Shown: positions 7,777-16,508, numbered from the stretch's first letter. The stretch is 64,000 nucleotides of DNA from Parafrankia elaeagni (GCF_000374165.1 NZ_KB893717.1:302286-366285); one strand, 5' to 3'. The notes: generated from the sequence alone by a model not told the origin. Program-made: numbers and translations.

Positions 7777-8126
7777 CGGTAACCGACCCGGCGGACCGTC
7801 TCGATGCTGTCCCGGTGCTGCCGGCCGAGTTTGCGCCGCAGCCGGGTGATCATGACATCGACCGTGCGGGGCGCGGAGGCGCCCATGGAGCCGGGGTCCT
7901 GCCCCCACACCTCCCTGAGCAGCTGCTCGCGACTGTGGACTCGTCCCGGGTGGCGCACGAGGTAGTCGAGGACCTCGAACTCCAGGTAGGTCAGGTCGAT
8001 CGGCTGGCCGTCGACGAGGACCTGCCAGGCCAGCCGGTCGACGTCCAGGGTGCTGTCTGCAGGTGTTCTCTCGACGAAGCCGGCGTGGGCTGCCACGGTC
8101 GCCTCCAGGCGGATCAGGGCGGGCAC
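7725..8126 (-). CDS. Stand-alone OmpR/PhoB-type winged-helix DNA-binding protein
   Basis: 133 residues, GTG start at 8126. The protein has only the C-terminal effector domain of OmpR-type regulators: LTYLEFEVLDYLVRHPGRV, the recognition-helix region RTVDVMITRLRRKLG and the final wing ETVRRVGYRYRP. The N-terminal receiver that normally precedes it is missing; there are only about 35 residues of unrelated sequence. It may be a constitutive regulator or the surviving piece of a response regulator. The region upstream, where a receiver would be coded, is a tandem repeat and then the end of the cupin gene on the same strand. It overlaps the 3' end of thpR. Confidence 0.75.
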   Translation of the reverse strand: MPALIRLEATVAAHAGFVERTPADSTLDVDRLAWQVLVDGQPIDLTYLEFEVLDYLVRHPGRVHSREQLLREVWGQDPGSMGASAPRTVDVMITRLRRKLGRQHRDSIETVRRVGYRYRPADEPRRSHSPSMP

Positions 8127-8153
8127 TGCGGATGCGGATGTCGGGGCACTCGG

Positions 8154-8225
8154 CTGTCGAGGGCGCGGTGGCTGTCGAGGGCGCGGTGGTTGTCGAGGGC
8201 GCGGTGGTTGTCGAGGGCGCTGTCG
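8154..8225. repeat. 18-bp tandem repeat x4
   Basis: Four units of YTGTCGAGGGCGCGGTGG (the last one degenerate) between the cupin stop and the winged-helix start. The sequence resembles the CTGTCG-containing repeats at 3299 and 5163, suggesting a common origin or mechanism of expansion. Confidence 0.8.
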
Positions 8226-8241
8226 GGGTCGCGGCGGCGGT

Positions 8242-8775
8242 CTACGGGCAGCCGGTGACGTCGTCGCTGGTCGTCCGGACGGATCCGGTCCAGCGCAGGT
8301 CCGGCAGGTTGACGACGATCGCGTCCTGGGTGCTCCGGGCGATCACCACGAGCGCCTCGTTGTCGGGGTCCGGGTTCTCCTCGCGGTGCGGCACCCACGG
8401 CGGGACGAAGATGTAGTCACCCGGAGTGGTCCGGATGCGGATCTCCCGCGGCGGGCCGCCGTCCGCACCGTCGGCGATGTCCTCCGGGAAGACGAACTCG
8501 GGACTGCCGCTCACCACGTAGATCGCGGTCTCGGACTCGCCGTGGTGATGGTTGGCCGAGGCGGTCGCCGGCGCCACGTGTGTCTGCCCCATCCAGAGCT
8601 TCGAGGACCCGACCGTCCGTGCGCTGACCGCCGCCAGCCGGCGCATGCCCGAGGTCTGGGCGGTCTCGGCGTCGAGAGCCCAGGGCGCCACGTGGTGCAG
8701 GCGCCGGTGGAAGGCGTCGATGTCGGCCGGGGAGGGGACGAGGTCCTCCGCTGTGCTGACGTGCAGTTCGCTCAC
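8242..8775 (-). CDS. Cupin-domain protein
   Basis: 177 residues. A single cupin barrel: motif 1 as ANHHHGESETAIYVVSG with the metal-binding His/His/Glu at about residues 75-82, and motif 2 as GDYIFVPPWVPHREENP with the second His. The intervening DIADGADGGPPREIRIRTT is the usual inter-motif loop. Such proteins act as metal-dependent dioxygenases, isomerases or binding proteins; the reaction cannot be chosen from the sequence. It lies downstream (about 280 bp) of the leader-peptide-like ORF at 9055-9198 on the same strand and upstream of the winged-helix gene. Confidence 0.8.
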   Translation of the reverse strand: MSELHVSTAEDLVPSPADIDAFHRRLHHVAPWALDAETAQTSGMRRLAAVSARTVGSSKLWMGQTHVAPATASANHHHGESETAIYVVSGSPEFVFPEDIADGADGGPPREIRIRTTPGDYIFVPPWVPHREENPDPDNEALVVIARSTQDAIVVNLPDLRWTGSVRTTSDDVTGCP

Positions 8776-9054
8776 GGGTCGGCTCCGCGCTCGGGTCGGT
8801 CGGGAACGTTCCGCGGCGGTGGTGCCGCAGCCGGAGTGTGGCGTGGATCCGGGCCGGGACCGCCGCGCCCGCTGTCGCCCTGGCCCACTCCTGCCCGAGG
8901 CTTCTGCCGCCGAAGGGCGGGGACCCGCGGTGGCGGGAGCCGGTGCCGCAGGCGCTGGGATGCTGCAGGCGCTGGGATGCTGCGGTGCTGCGGCTGCACG
9001 GGGCCGGGCTGAGCGGGGCCGGTGAGCCGGGCGGGTAGCGCGCCGCCGGCGCGG

Positions 9055-9198
9055 TCAGAAGGCCGGACAGGCCGCGGAGGCAACCCTCAGCAGGTCGATA
9101 TGGCCCCGCGTGACGAGGTATGCCGGCTTCAACACGGGACCAACGGAAACACGCCTGACGATCCCGTGCCAACCAAACCGTTGTGTGATCTGACTCAC
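9055..9198 (-). CDS. Small leader-peptide-like ORF (actinobacterial LLRVAS...C type)
   Basis: A 47-residue frame starting at the GTG at 9198, preceded by AGAGGTGATAAA as ribosome binding site; a 26-residue version could start at the GTG at 9135. The C-terminal part reads LVTRGHIDLLRVASAACPAF. From memory this matches a family of tiny actinobacterial putative leader peptides with the pattern TRRxHxDLLRVxSAxC. They are found upstream of sulfur-related genes and are proposed to act in cysteine-responsive attenuation. The DNA is less GC-rich than its surroundings. Its next gene on the same strand is the cupin at 8242-8775. The family assignment rests on pattern memory, not on a search. Confidence 0.6.
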   Translation of the reverse strand: MSQITQRFGWHGIVRRVSVGPVLKPAYLVTRGHIDLLRVASAACPAF

Positions 9199-9795
9199 TT
9201 TATCACCTCTTGACTGAACAAAGGCCCGCTCCGCACAGTTCTGGACGTGGCCGCTCACCTACTTCCCAGCAGTCGGGAGCTGCCGTCTCCTCGCTCGTTG
9301 TTCGCCTCCCGCCCGCTGCTCACGCGTCGGCGGTGCGTCGACTACGGCCGTGCCACCCGCAGTCGCTGTAGTCGCTGCAGCCGCTGACGGAGCTTTCTGA
9401 AGCGGGCCGGGTCGAGAGTCCGGGCCGCGGGTCCCGTCACGCGTTCCTGTCTGTTCCGCGTTTCCCCGCCTGTTCCGTCCGCCCGTGCCGCCACCGCCCA
9501 CTGCCCGCACGTCCCGCGCGCCCACCGTCCGCGCCTCCGCTGAGTCGCGCCTCCGTCTGCTCCGTCCGTCCCGCCGTTCCTGACAGTGGCCTGCCGGCCT
9601 GCGCCGGCCTGCCGTCGGGCCATGTCCCGGGACGTCGGATGCGGCGGGGCCGGTGGGTGTGCGGCGGCCCGGCGCGGTCGGTCGGTGGCACGCCGCGGCC
9701 CGGAACGGGACACCCGCCATGGCTCGTGGCCGCATCCGCGGCCAGACCAGGTCGGACGCCGTGACGCGACGTCCGACCAGACTGGAAGGCCATCC
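9199..9795. other. Long gene-free region upstream of the FMN reductase gene
   Basis: No gene supported on either strand. Bases 9259-9580 are pyrimidine-rich on the plus strand with many CGC/CTG runs; open frames here are fragmentary and composition-driven. Any promoter or long untranslated leader for the gene at 9796 and for the leader-peptide ORF on the minus strand must lie here. Confidence 0.4.
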
Positions 9796-10602
9796 ATGAC
9801 CCAGTCATCACCGCTCGCGCTGATCTCGTCCGCGTCCGTGCCCGTGCCCGTGCCCGTGTCCCGCGTGCCCTCGCCCGGCGCCCTGCCAGAGCCGGGCGAG
9901 CTGCCACGCCTGGTGGTGATCAGCGGCAACCCGAGGCCGGGGTCGCGGACCCTGGGCGTCGCGCGGGACCTCGCCGAGCGCATCGCGGACGATCTCCCCG
10001 TGGTCGGCATCGAGATCATCGACCTCGCGCCGCTGGCCCGCCGGCTGTTCGACAACGACAGCCAGGTCGCCGCGGCGGCCCGCACCACGGCCGCCGCAGA
10101 CCTGCTGATCGTCGCCTCCCCGGTCTACAAGGGCAGCTACACCGGCCTGCTCAAGGTCTTCCTCGACCTGTTGCCGGGCGGGGCGCTGCGCGGCGTCACC
10201 GCTGTGCCGCTGGTGGTGTCGGCGGCGCCGGACCACTCCTTCGCCGGCGATCTCTACCTGCGCCCCGTGCTCGTCGAGCTCGGCGCCACAGTGCCCGCGC
10301 GATCCTTCGCGGTGGTCGAGGACCAGCTCCTCGACCTGGACATCGTCGTCGACTCCTGGGTGGTCTCCCACGGCGACGTCCTGCGGGCCGGCGTCCTCGG
10401 GAACGCGGGTGCCCGCCAGCGCGCAGGCGCCGCTCCCCGCGGCCTCGGCGCGGTGGGCCCGACGGACCACTTCCCGTGCGTCGCGACTGAGCACATCACT
10501 CACGCGGTGGCGGACGCCGTCGTGCCAGCCGGGCAGCGGTCCGCCGCGCCCGGCGGGCCGCGGACCATCCTGCGTACGGACCTGGCGGAGGCGGCACTGT
10601 GA
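9796..10602 (+). CDS. NADPH-dependent FMN reductase family protein
   Basis: 268 residues. Flavodoxin-like fold: LVVISGNPRPGSRTLGVARDL at about 38-58 is the phosphate-binding loop of the SsuE/ArsH family, and ASPVYKGSYTGLLKVFLDLL is the conserved second flavin loop. Members reduce FMN with NAD(P)H, often for sulfonate monooxygenases. The ATG at 9796 follows GGAAGG; the longer upstream frame is rejected. The first 35 residues include a VPVPVPV run from a short repeat, and the C-terminus is extended beyond typical SsuE. It overlaps the next flavin-reductase-like gene by four bases (GTGA), so the two are coupled. Confidence 0.85.
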   Translation: MTQSSPLALISSASVPVPVPVSRVPSPGALPEPGELPRLVVISGNPRPGSRTLGVARDLAERIADDLPVVGIEIIDLAPLARRLFDNDSQVAAAARTTAAADLLIVASPVYKGSYTGLLKVFLDLLPGGALRGVTAVPLVVSAAPDHSFAGDLYLRPVLVELGATVPARSFAVVEDQLLDLDIVVDSWVVSHGDVLRAGVLGNAGARQRAGAAPRGLGAVGPTDHFPCVATEHITHAVADAVVPAGQRSAAPGGPRTILRTDLAEAAL

Positions 10603-11225
10603 CTCTCGACACCCTCGGGGTGGAGGCCTTCGACGCGTGCGGTGCGGCAGTGGCCGACCGGCGCGGTGCGGCAGTGGTCGTTGACCGGCGAGAAACGGCG
10701 GCGGCGGACATCCGGAGCGCGGCGGTGGTCGAGCCGGCCGCCCTGCGGCGAGCGTTCCGCCGGCATGCCGCGGGGGTCACCGTCGTGACGATGGCCGGAC
10801 CGCGGGGACCGGTCGGCTTCACCGCGACGTCCGTCGCCTCGCTGTCGGCGGATCCGCCGCTGCTGTCGCTGTCCCTGTCGGTGACCTCGTCGTGCGCGCC
10901 GGCTCTGCTGGCGGCGCCGGGCCTGGTGGTCCACCTGTTGTCCGATGGTCAGGAGGGGCTGGCTGCCCGCTTCGCCACCTCGGGTATCGACAGGTTCGCC
11001 GAGCCGACCCGCTGGCGACCGCTGCCCACCGGCGAGCCGCTGCTTGTCGACGCGTCGGTGTGGCTTCGGACGCGGATCCTCTCCCGGCTGAGTGCCGGAG
11101 ACCACCACCTGGTGATCGCCGAGGTCGTCGAGACGCGGGTCGAGCCGGACGCGGATGTTCCCTCGGCGCCTCTCGTCTACCACAACGGCAGTTACGGGAC
11201 GGTGACGCCTCGCGTTCCCGGCTGA
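10599..11225 (+). CDS. Flavin reductase-like (DIM6/NTAB, split-barrel FMN-binding) protein
   Basis: 208 residues. The family core starts at about 50: LRRAFRRHAAGVTVVTMAGPRG, then GFTATSVASLSADPPLLSLSLS, the signature of small flavin reductase components that bind FMN and supply FMNH2 to a monooxygenase. A later LVYHNGSYGTV is the conserved end. The first 45 residues are Ala-rich and partly repetitive (DRRGAAVV and DRRETAA) and probably disordered. It is translationally coupled to the FMN reductase gene by a GTGA overlap. With the neighbouring sulfotransferase and the leader-peptide-like ORF the context suggests organosulfur or flavin-dependent oxidation, but no monooxygenase is encoded here. 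Confidence 0.85.
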   Translation: MTLDTLGVEAFDACGAAVADRRGAAVVVDRRETAAADIRSAAVVEPAALRRAFRRHAAGVTVVTMAGPRGPVGFTATSVASLSADPPLLSLSLSVTSSCAPALLAAPGLVVHLLSDGQEGLAARFATSGIDRFAEPTRWRPLPTGEPLLVDASVWLRTRILSRLSAGDHHLVIAEVVETRVEPDADVPSAPLVYHNGSYGTVTPRVPG

Positions 11226-11302
11226 CAGCCGTCGCCCGCCGGATCCCGCCTTCGAGCCGCCCGGGCCCGGCTGAACACTGCCATGGTCCGCGGTATTTTC
11301 GA

Positions 11303-11331
11303 CTTAACCCGTCGAGAAGTGCGGGTATATT
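11303..11331 (+). promoter_or_regulatory. Possible promoter of the sulfotransferase gene
   Basis: TATATT at 11326-11331 is a good -10 in an AT-rich island 12 bases before the ATG at 11344. The element 17 bases upstream (CTTAAC, 11303-11308) is a poor -35, so an activator or an alternative sigma factor may be needed. Confidence 0.3.
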
Positions 11332-11343
11332 CTTGGCTTCTGT

Positions 11344-12273
11344 ATGACCGTTGGTCGGGAGGAGGGGCCGGCAGTGGCGCTGCCCGACTTCGTCGTGGTC
11401 GGAGCTCCCGATGCCGGCACGCGGATACTCCACACGGCTCTCGCCCGTCATCCCGGGCTGGCGATGTCGGAGCCGGCCGAACCCGGCTTCTTCCTCGCCC
11501 CCGGAGAACGGCCGCCGCATCCGGGCGGTGCGGAACCCGATGTGCCGGTCTGGTGCCGGGCGGACTACGAGGCGCTCTTCCCCAACAGCGGCCTGCGGCC
11601 CCGGGGCGAGAGCACCCCGTACTACCTGGCGGACTTCCCAGCCCAGCGGCGCATGCACGAGCTGCTGCCCTACCTGCGCATGGTCGTCGTCCTCCGTGAC
11701 CCGGTCGAGCGCGCCTACGCGAACTGGCTGGCGCAGCGCAGCGCCGGCCTCGAACAGCTGCCGACCCTGGCGGCGGCGCTGGAGGCCGAGGAGGCGCGCC
11801 GCGCCGCGGGGTGGAAGCGCCGGTGGCGGTACGCCGAGCACGGCCGGTACGGCAGCCAGCTACGGCGCCTCCACACCCTGTTCCCGCCCGGTCAGGTGCT
11901 GCTTGTGCGCTACCGGGACCTTGTCGCCAGGCCGGCGGTCGCGCTGCGTGACATCTGCGCCTTCGTCCGCGCGGCCGACCCGGCGTCCACCGGCGCGAGC
12001 CTGGCCGCTCCGGGCTGCACGTTCGTCCCGGCGGTGCTCGGGCCCGACGGCGTCCGGGCGCGCGAGGTGCGCTCGGAGGACGCCGACCCCCTGGCGCCGG
12101 CGCTGGCCGTGCTGCACCGGCGCCTGGACCCGGGGCCGCCGCTCCCACCCGGTCTGCGCGAGCAGGTCCTCGACCGCTTTGCCGACGACATCATGCTGCT
12201 CGCCGAGGTCACGAGGCAGTCGTACGACGAGTGGCTCGACCGCGGGGACCTTCCGCTCGGCACCAGCAGCTGA
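11344..12273 (+). CDS. Sulfotransferase family protein with altered PAPS loop
   Basis: 309 residues. The overall pattern is that of PAPS-dependent sulfotransferases: N-terminal FVVVGAPDAGTRILHTALARHP where the 5'-phosphosulfate loop belongs, and VVVLRDPVERAYANWLAQR as the 3'-phosphate-binding motif with the conserved Arg and Ser/Ala position. Later come YGSQLRRLHTLFPPGQVLLVRYRDL and a Phe/Asp-rich C-terminus. The family transfers sulfate from PAPS to hydroxyl or amino groups. Oddly, the usual lysine of the first loop (APKSGTT-like) is Asp-Ala here and the Thr pair is Thr-Arg, so catalytic activity is doubtful. It follows the flavin genes after 118 bp with its own probable promoter. Confidence 0.8.
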   Translation: MTVGREEGPAVALPDFVVVGAPDAGTRILHTALARHPGLAMSEPAEPGFFLAPGERPPHPGGAEPDVPVWCRADYEALFPNSGLRPRGESTPYYLADFPAQRRMHELLPYLRMVVVLRDPVERAYANWLAQRSAGLEQLPTLAAALEAEEARRAAGWKRRWRYAEHGRYGSQLRRLHTLFPPGQVLLVRYRDLVARPAVALRDICAFVRAADPASTGASLAAPGCTFVPAVLGPDGVRAREVRSEDADPLAPALAVLHRRLDPGPPLPPGLREQVLDRFADDIMLLAEVTRQSYDEWLDRGDLPLGTSS

Positions 12274-12351
12274 CCGGCCGCCGAACCCGCCCGCCGAACC
12301 CACTCGTTGATCCCGCCCGTCGGGACCGCGGGCGCGGTAGCGTCGCCGGTG

Positions 12352-12627
12352 ATGAGCACACCCCTGCCGGACGCGGCCGGCCCGCGCCTCGAGGAGCTGC
12401 GCCCACTGCCGTATGACGGCGTCCGCTCGGTCGCCGTCGGCACCGTGGTGTGGCTGGTCGCCCTGCTGGTGATGCTGCCCTTCACCGACGACCTGCGCGC
12501 GGACGGCCGGCTCTGGTGGATCGCGACGGCAGCGGTCGGCTTCGGGCTCGGGCTGCTGGGTCTGTGGGTGGTGGTGCGCCGCCGCCGGCGCCTGCGCGCG
12601 GCCGGCGAGCCGCCCGGCGCCGCCTGA
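12352..12627 (+). CDS. DUF2530 small membrane protein
   Basis: 91 residues from the ATG at 12352. LRPLPYDGVRSVAVGTVVWLVALLVMLPF carries the family's conserved opening and first membrane helix (about 22-42); a second helix follows at about 55-75 (LWWIATAAVGFGLGLLGLWVV). Arg-rich residues after it point to the cytoplasm. The family is actinobacterial and of unknown function. An upstream in-frame ATG at 12307 would only add Pro/Gly-rich residues. Confidence 0.75.
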   Translation: MSTPLPDAAGPRLEELRPLPYDGVRSVAVGTVVWLVALLVMLPFTDDLRADGRLWWIATAAVGFGLGLLGLWVVVRRRRRLRAAGEPPGAA

Positions 12628-12659
12628 TCCCCTGATCCCCGGCTGATCCCGGGCTGCTG

Positions 12660-12716
12660 CCGTTGCCGACCACCGCTGCCGTTGCCGACTACCGCTGCCG
12701 TTGCCGACTACCGATG
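12660..12716. repeat. 19-bp tandem repeat x3
   Basis: Three units of GCCGTTGCCGACYACCGCT between the DUF2530 stop and the convergent stop of the large ATPase gene. The period is not a multiple of three and the repeat is non-coding. Confidence 0.75.
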
Positions 12717-12721
12717 TCTCG

Positions 12722-15700
12722 TCAACGGTCGTCGAGGTCGTCCTCGGCCTGGCGCAGCTGGGCGCCGTCGGGGTCGCGCAGGGCCGCGGCGAGGCCGTGC
12801 CGCCGTTCCCACTGGCCCGCCTGCCAGGCCAGCGCCCGGGCGAGCGCGTCCGTGCCGGCCTGGGCATCGACATGGATCTCGCCACCGATGCCGCCGACCA
12901 CCCGCCAGGACACCCGGGTTCGTTGCCCGCCAGGGCTGCTGATCCACAGCTGCGGGTGCACGCGGTAGGTCGCCGTCAGCGGCCTGGCGGCGCCGGGGAC
13001 GGCTGCCAGATCCGTGTCGATGTCGATGTCGGTGTCGGACGCGCCGGCGGAGCCGTCCGCGGCGGTCTGGTCGAGCACGGCCTGCTGGTCGAGCACGACC
13101 CGGCTCGCGGCGACCATCACCGTCCGGGTCACCGGGGCGCCGTCGAGCACGCGGAACCCGTCCAGCTCGGACGCCAGCCGCAGCCCGAGCACATGCGCGG
13201 CCTCGGCGGCCCGGTCCAGCGGGATCCGCAGGATCGGGTGGTCCGCGCCGAACGCGGCCAGCAGGTCGGGGGCATCGATCACCGCGACCTCGCCGGAACG
13301 GAACACCCCGATGGGAGTGCGCACGGTCAGCGGCGGGTCCAGCAGCGGGCCCGACCCCCCCGGTTCGGCCCCCAGCAGCCCGGCGGCGCTGACCGCCGCG
13401 ATGTAGAGGGTCCGCGCCGCGGGCCAGCCGATCTCGCGGTCGGCATCGCCCAGCCGGTCGAGGAGGTCGACCACGGCCTCCGGGTCGGTGAGGACGTCAT
13501 CCAGGGCCAGGCGACAGCCGAGCCGGCGCAGGAACTCCTCGTCCACTCCGGGCAACGGCGCAGCCGGCGCGAACAGCCCGGTGAGGAGAGGGTCCGCGCC
13601 AGGCAGGACCAGTTCCCCCGGCGGGAGCCAGGTATCCGAACCGTCGCCTGTCGGGAGCAGGACGTGCCGTGCCAGCCACCAGCGGGTGTAGGACGGCTCG
13701 GGGCCGAGCACGACCCTCCGCAGCGGCGGGCGCGCCAGTTCGGCGAGTGCGTCGGGCCAGGCATCGGGGTCGACGAGCTCGAGGTCACGGACGGCCGCGA
13801 ACCGCCCGAGAACCAGCGGCGCGCCCGGAACGACTGGCACACCCTGGAGCGTCGGAGCCCCTGGGCCGCCCGTGGCCCGTTCGGAGGACTCGTAGACCTC
13901 CTCCACCCAGGTGTCGCTGTCATCCAGCTCGAGCAGGACAGGCTCGTCGGGGTCGAGGGTGACATCCTTCGCGCGGAGCACGCCGAACGTACGCAGGACG
14001 CCGACGGCTTCCAGGACCTCGCCCGGCCAGGCCTCGCCGTAGCGGGGGGCGAGCGTCCCGAACGGGGCGTCGTCGGCCAGCAGCAGGTCGAGCTGCCCGT
14101 CCGCGACGACCAGCTCGGCGGCCGGAGCGAAACCACCACCCAGTTCGGGGAGCAGCAGTCCGGACAGCCACGACGGGACACGCACCCGCCCGGGCCCGAA
14201 GCCTTCCGTCTCCACGCCGGGGCCGCCCGGCTCCTCCCCGTCCCCGTCGCCAGCGCCAGCGCCAGCGCCAGCGCCGTCGCCGTCGCCGTCATGGCCGCCC
14301 GCCGCGAGAGCGCCGCGGACCAGCGCCAGCACGCCGTCGGCCAGCGCGTGGAGCTCGTCGGGATCGTCGTCGGGATCCGAACGGGTGACGGCCTCCCGCA
14401 CCGCGGGGTCCCGCAGGACCCCGGCCGGGGTGCCGTCCGCCGAACCCAGGGTGCGTAGCGCGTCGCGCGCTGCATCCGTGCAGGCATCGGGATGGACGAC
14501 GCGCAACGGCAGGCCCGAGCGGGCGAGGGCGACGACGTCCAGCTCGGGGGTGGGAAGCAGCGCGCCGCGTGGCCCGGTCACCATCCGGCTGGGGGGTGTC
14601 GTCGTCGCGTCCGGCGAGGCCTCCCCGCTCCCCGGTCCCGGGGTGACCCGGCCGGGGCCGGTGCCGGCCGGGCCGGGCTCCCCGAAGGCCGAGGCACGCC
14701 TGAGATCGTCGAGGTCGGGCACGTCCACCACCGGGATGGGCAGTGCGCCGAGCGCGTCCCGATCCGGTGCGGTGAGCAGCAGCGGGTACAGGCCCGCCCA
14801 CCATGACGGCGCCCGGTGCACGCCGCGGAGCACCTCCACGACCCCGCTGGTGTCCAGGCGCCGGACGCCGAGCAGGTCGAGCGCCGGTCGCCGCCGGCGG
14901 ACCGCGAACTCGGCCGGCAGCAGGCCGTCGACGACGATCCCCTCGTCATCGCCGGCTCCGTCCTCGTGGCCCGCTCCGTCGTCATCGCCGGCGCTGTCGT
15001 CCCGGGCGCTGTCGTCCCGGGCGGCGGCGGCCCCGGCGGCGGCCGGGACGTCGGCGCCGGTGCGCAGCAGGGCGGTGACGGTGTCGGTGGCGGGTCCCAG
15101 ATCCAGGACGACGCAGTCCCGGCCCATCCGGCCACCGGGCAGGAACGGGGCCTCCGGCAGGAGCGCGAGCAGGCGGTCACGGAGCCGGCCGTCCACCTCG
15201 CCGCGCGGCAGACCGGTGGGGACGAGATCCAGAACCGCGAGCGGGTCCGGGCCGGGGTGGTCCGAACCGGCGGTGCCGAGATGGACCGCGAGCGCGGCCA
15301 CGGCCGCGGCGAGGCGGTCCGTGAGCCAGTCCCGCAGCGGGCCGGGGACGGTGTGCCGGCGAGAGGGGTCCAGCGGCAGATCGACGCTGATCAGCGCGGG
15401 GATGCCGACCGCCTCGTCGGTGGGCTGGGGGGCGCGGACGACCTGTGGGGCGCCGGCGGGCCAGCCGCCGTCCGGAACCATCGCCCGGGCCGTGTACCCC
15501 GTGCGCCCCCGCTCCTCGACAGGGCGGTCCGCGAGCAGCTCGGCGGGGATGCCACCGCGGAGCACGCACCCACGCCACCGCGTGCCGTCCACGGTGGCTA
15601 CCTCGAGGTCGGATCCGTCCGGGCCCGGACGGGTTGGTTCCCAGGCGCAGCGGTGGACGCGGGTGGCGCCGTCCATCTCGATGACGATCTCCTCGAGGCC

Positions 15701-16399
15701 ACGCAGGACCAGTGGGAGAGTGGGATCGAAGGCGGCGATCAGGGCGCGGGCTGTCGCGCGCGCGGCCTCGTCCCGCAGCGGCAGCCGGACCACGGTGTCG
15801 TACCCGGCGGGTCCGTCCGGTACGTCGATGAGATCGGCGGCCTCGGCGACTTCGGTGAGGTCGAAGGGCAGACGCAGCACGGGCACCGCCCCCGCCCGCC
15901 GGTCGAGCTCCCCGTGCAGCGCGGTCGCGTCCGTTCCGCGGACCAGATCGGCGGTGCGGCTTCGTGACCAGCCGACGCCCCGCCAGACGTCCGGGCCACC
16001 GTCGATCCGGGTGGATCTGGACAGGATCGACGGAGTGTCCGTCACCGCGAGCACGGCGGCGAAGCCGGCACCGAACCGCCCGACGGCCTCGACGTCGCGC
16101 TTGGCCGAGGCGCGCAGAGTCGACAGCGCCTCCACCCCGGCCGCGGTCAGCGGCGCGCCGGTGTTCGCCACCTCCAGCAGCCCGGAGCTCAGCCTGACGC
16201 GGACCCTGGCGGGCATCCCGGCGGCGGTGGCCGCGTCGACCGCGTTCTGGATGAGCTCGACCAGCAGGCGGTCCCGGTAGGCGCCGAGGGCGGCGTCCTC
16301 CTCGGCGTTCGCATCCTCCCGGAAGCGGCTGGGGGACGCGGTCCATGCCTCGAGGACGCGTGCGCGCAGCGTCGCGGTGCCGAACGGGATCACAACCAC
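12722..16399 (-). CDS. Large GHKL ATPase-domain protein (sacsin/Hsp90-like N-terminus)
   Basis: About 1225 residues from the GTG at 16399, which follows AGGATGGG; the open frame continues to 17665, but that part overlaps the divergent gene at 16509 and looks non-coding. The N-terminal 250 residues are a GHKL ATPase: VELIQNAVDAA (N box with the Asn that holds Mg), VANTGAPLT (G1) and GRFGAGFAAVLAVTD (G2). The rest, about 950 residues, lacks a domain I can name but has Asp/Glu-rich segments, including a repeat-like DDSARDDSAGDDDGAGHEDG stretch. Similar sacsin-type ATPases occur singly in actinobacteria next to this sterol-carrier gene; a chaperone-like role is inference. Confidence 0.75.
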   Translation of the reverse strand: MVVIPFGTATLRARVLEAWTASPSRFREDANAEEDAALGAYRDRLLVELIQNAVDAATAAGMPARVRVRLSSGLLEVANTGAPLTAAGVEALSTLRASAKRDVEAVGRFGAGFAAVLAVTDTPSILSRSTRIDGGPDVWRGVGWSRSRTADLVRGTDATALHGELDRRAGAVPVLRLPFDLTEVAEAADLIDVPDGPAGYDTVVRLPLRDEAARATARALIAAFDPTLPLVLRGLEEIVIEMDGATRVHRCAWEPTRPGPDGSDLEVATVDGTRWRGCVLRGGIPAELLADRPVEERGRTGYTARAMVPDGGWPAGAPQVVRAPQPTDEAVGIPALISVDLPLDPSRRHTVPGPLRDWLTDRLAAAVAALAVHLGTAGSDHPGPDPLAVLDLVPTGLPRGEVDGRLRDRLLALLPEAPFLPGGRMGRDCVVLDLGPATDTVTALLRTGADVPAAAGAAAARDDSARDDSAGDDDGAGHEDGAGDDEGIVVDGLLPAEFAVRRRRPALDLLGVRRLDTSGVVEVLRGVHRAPSWWAGLYPLLLTAPDRDALGALPIPVVDVPDLDDLRRASAFGEPGPAGTGPGRVTPGPGSGEASPDATTTPPSRMVTGPRGALLPTPELDVVALARSGLPLRVVHPDACTDAARDALRTLGSADGTPAGVLRDPAVREAVTRSDPDDDPDELHALADGVLALVRGALAAGGHDGDGDGAGAGAGAGDGDGEEPGGPGVETEGFGPGRVRVPSWLSGLLLPELGGGFAPAAELVVADGQLDLLLADDAPFGTLAPRYGEAWPGEVLEAVGVLRTFGVLRAKDVTLDPDEPVLLELDDSDTWVEEVYESSERATGGPGAPTLQGVPVVPGAPLVLGRFAAVRDLELVDPDAWPDALAELARPPLRRVVLGPEPSYTRWWLARHVLLPTGDGSDTWLPPGELVLPGADPLLTGLFAPAAPLPGVDEEFLRRLGCRLALDDVLTDPEAVVDLLDRLGDADREIGWPAARTLYIAAVSAAGLLGAEPGGSGPLLDPPLTVRTPIGVFRSGEVAVIDAPDLLAAFGADHPILRIPLDRAAEAAHVLGLRLASELDGFRVLDGAPVTRTVMVAASRVVLDQQAVLDQTAADGSAGASDTDIDIDTDLAAVPGAARPLTATYRVHPQLWISSPGGQRTRVSWRVVGGIGGEIHVDAQAGTDALARALAWQAGQWERRHGLAAALRDPDGAQLRQAEDDLDDR

Positions 16400-16508
16400 G
16401 GGCCCATCCTGGTCTGTGGCCGGCGGGCCGCGCCGGGAGGGGTGCCTACCATCGGCGCCGGGCAGGCGAGCGCCGGCAGGCGGCATGAACGCGGGGAGGG
16501 GTGGTCCG

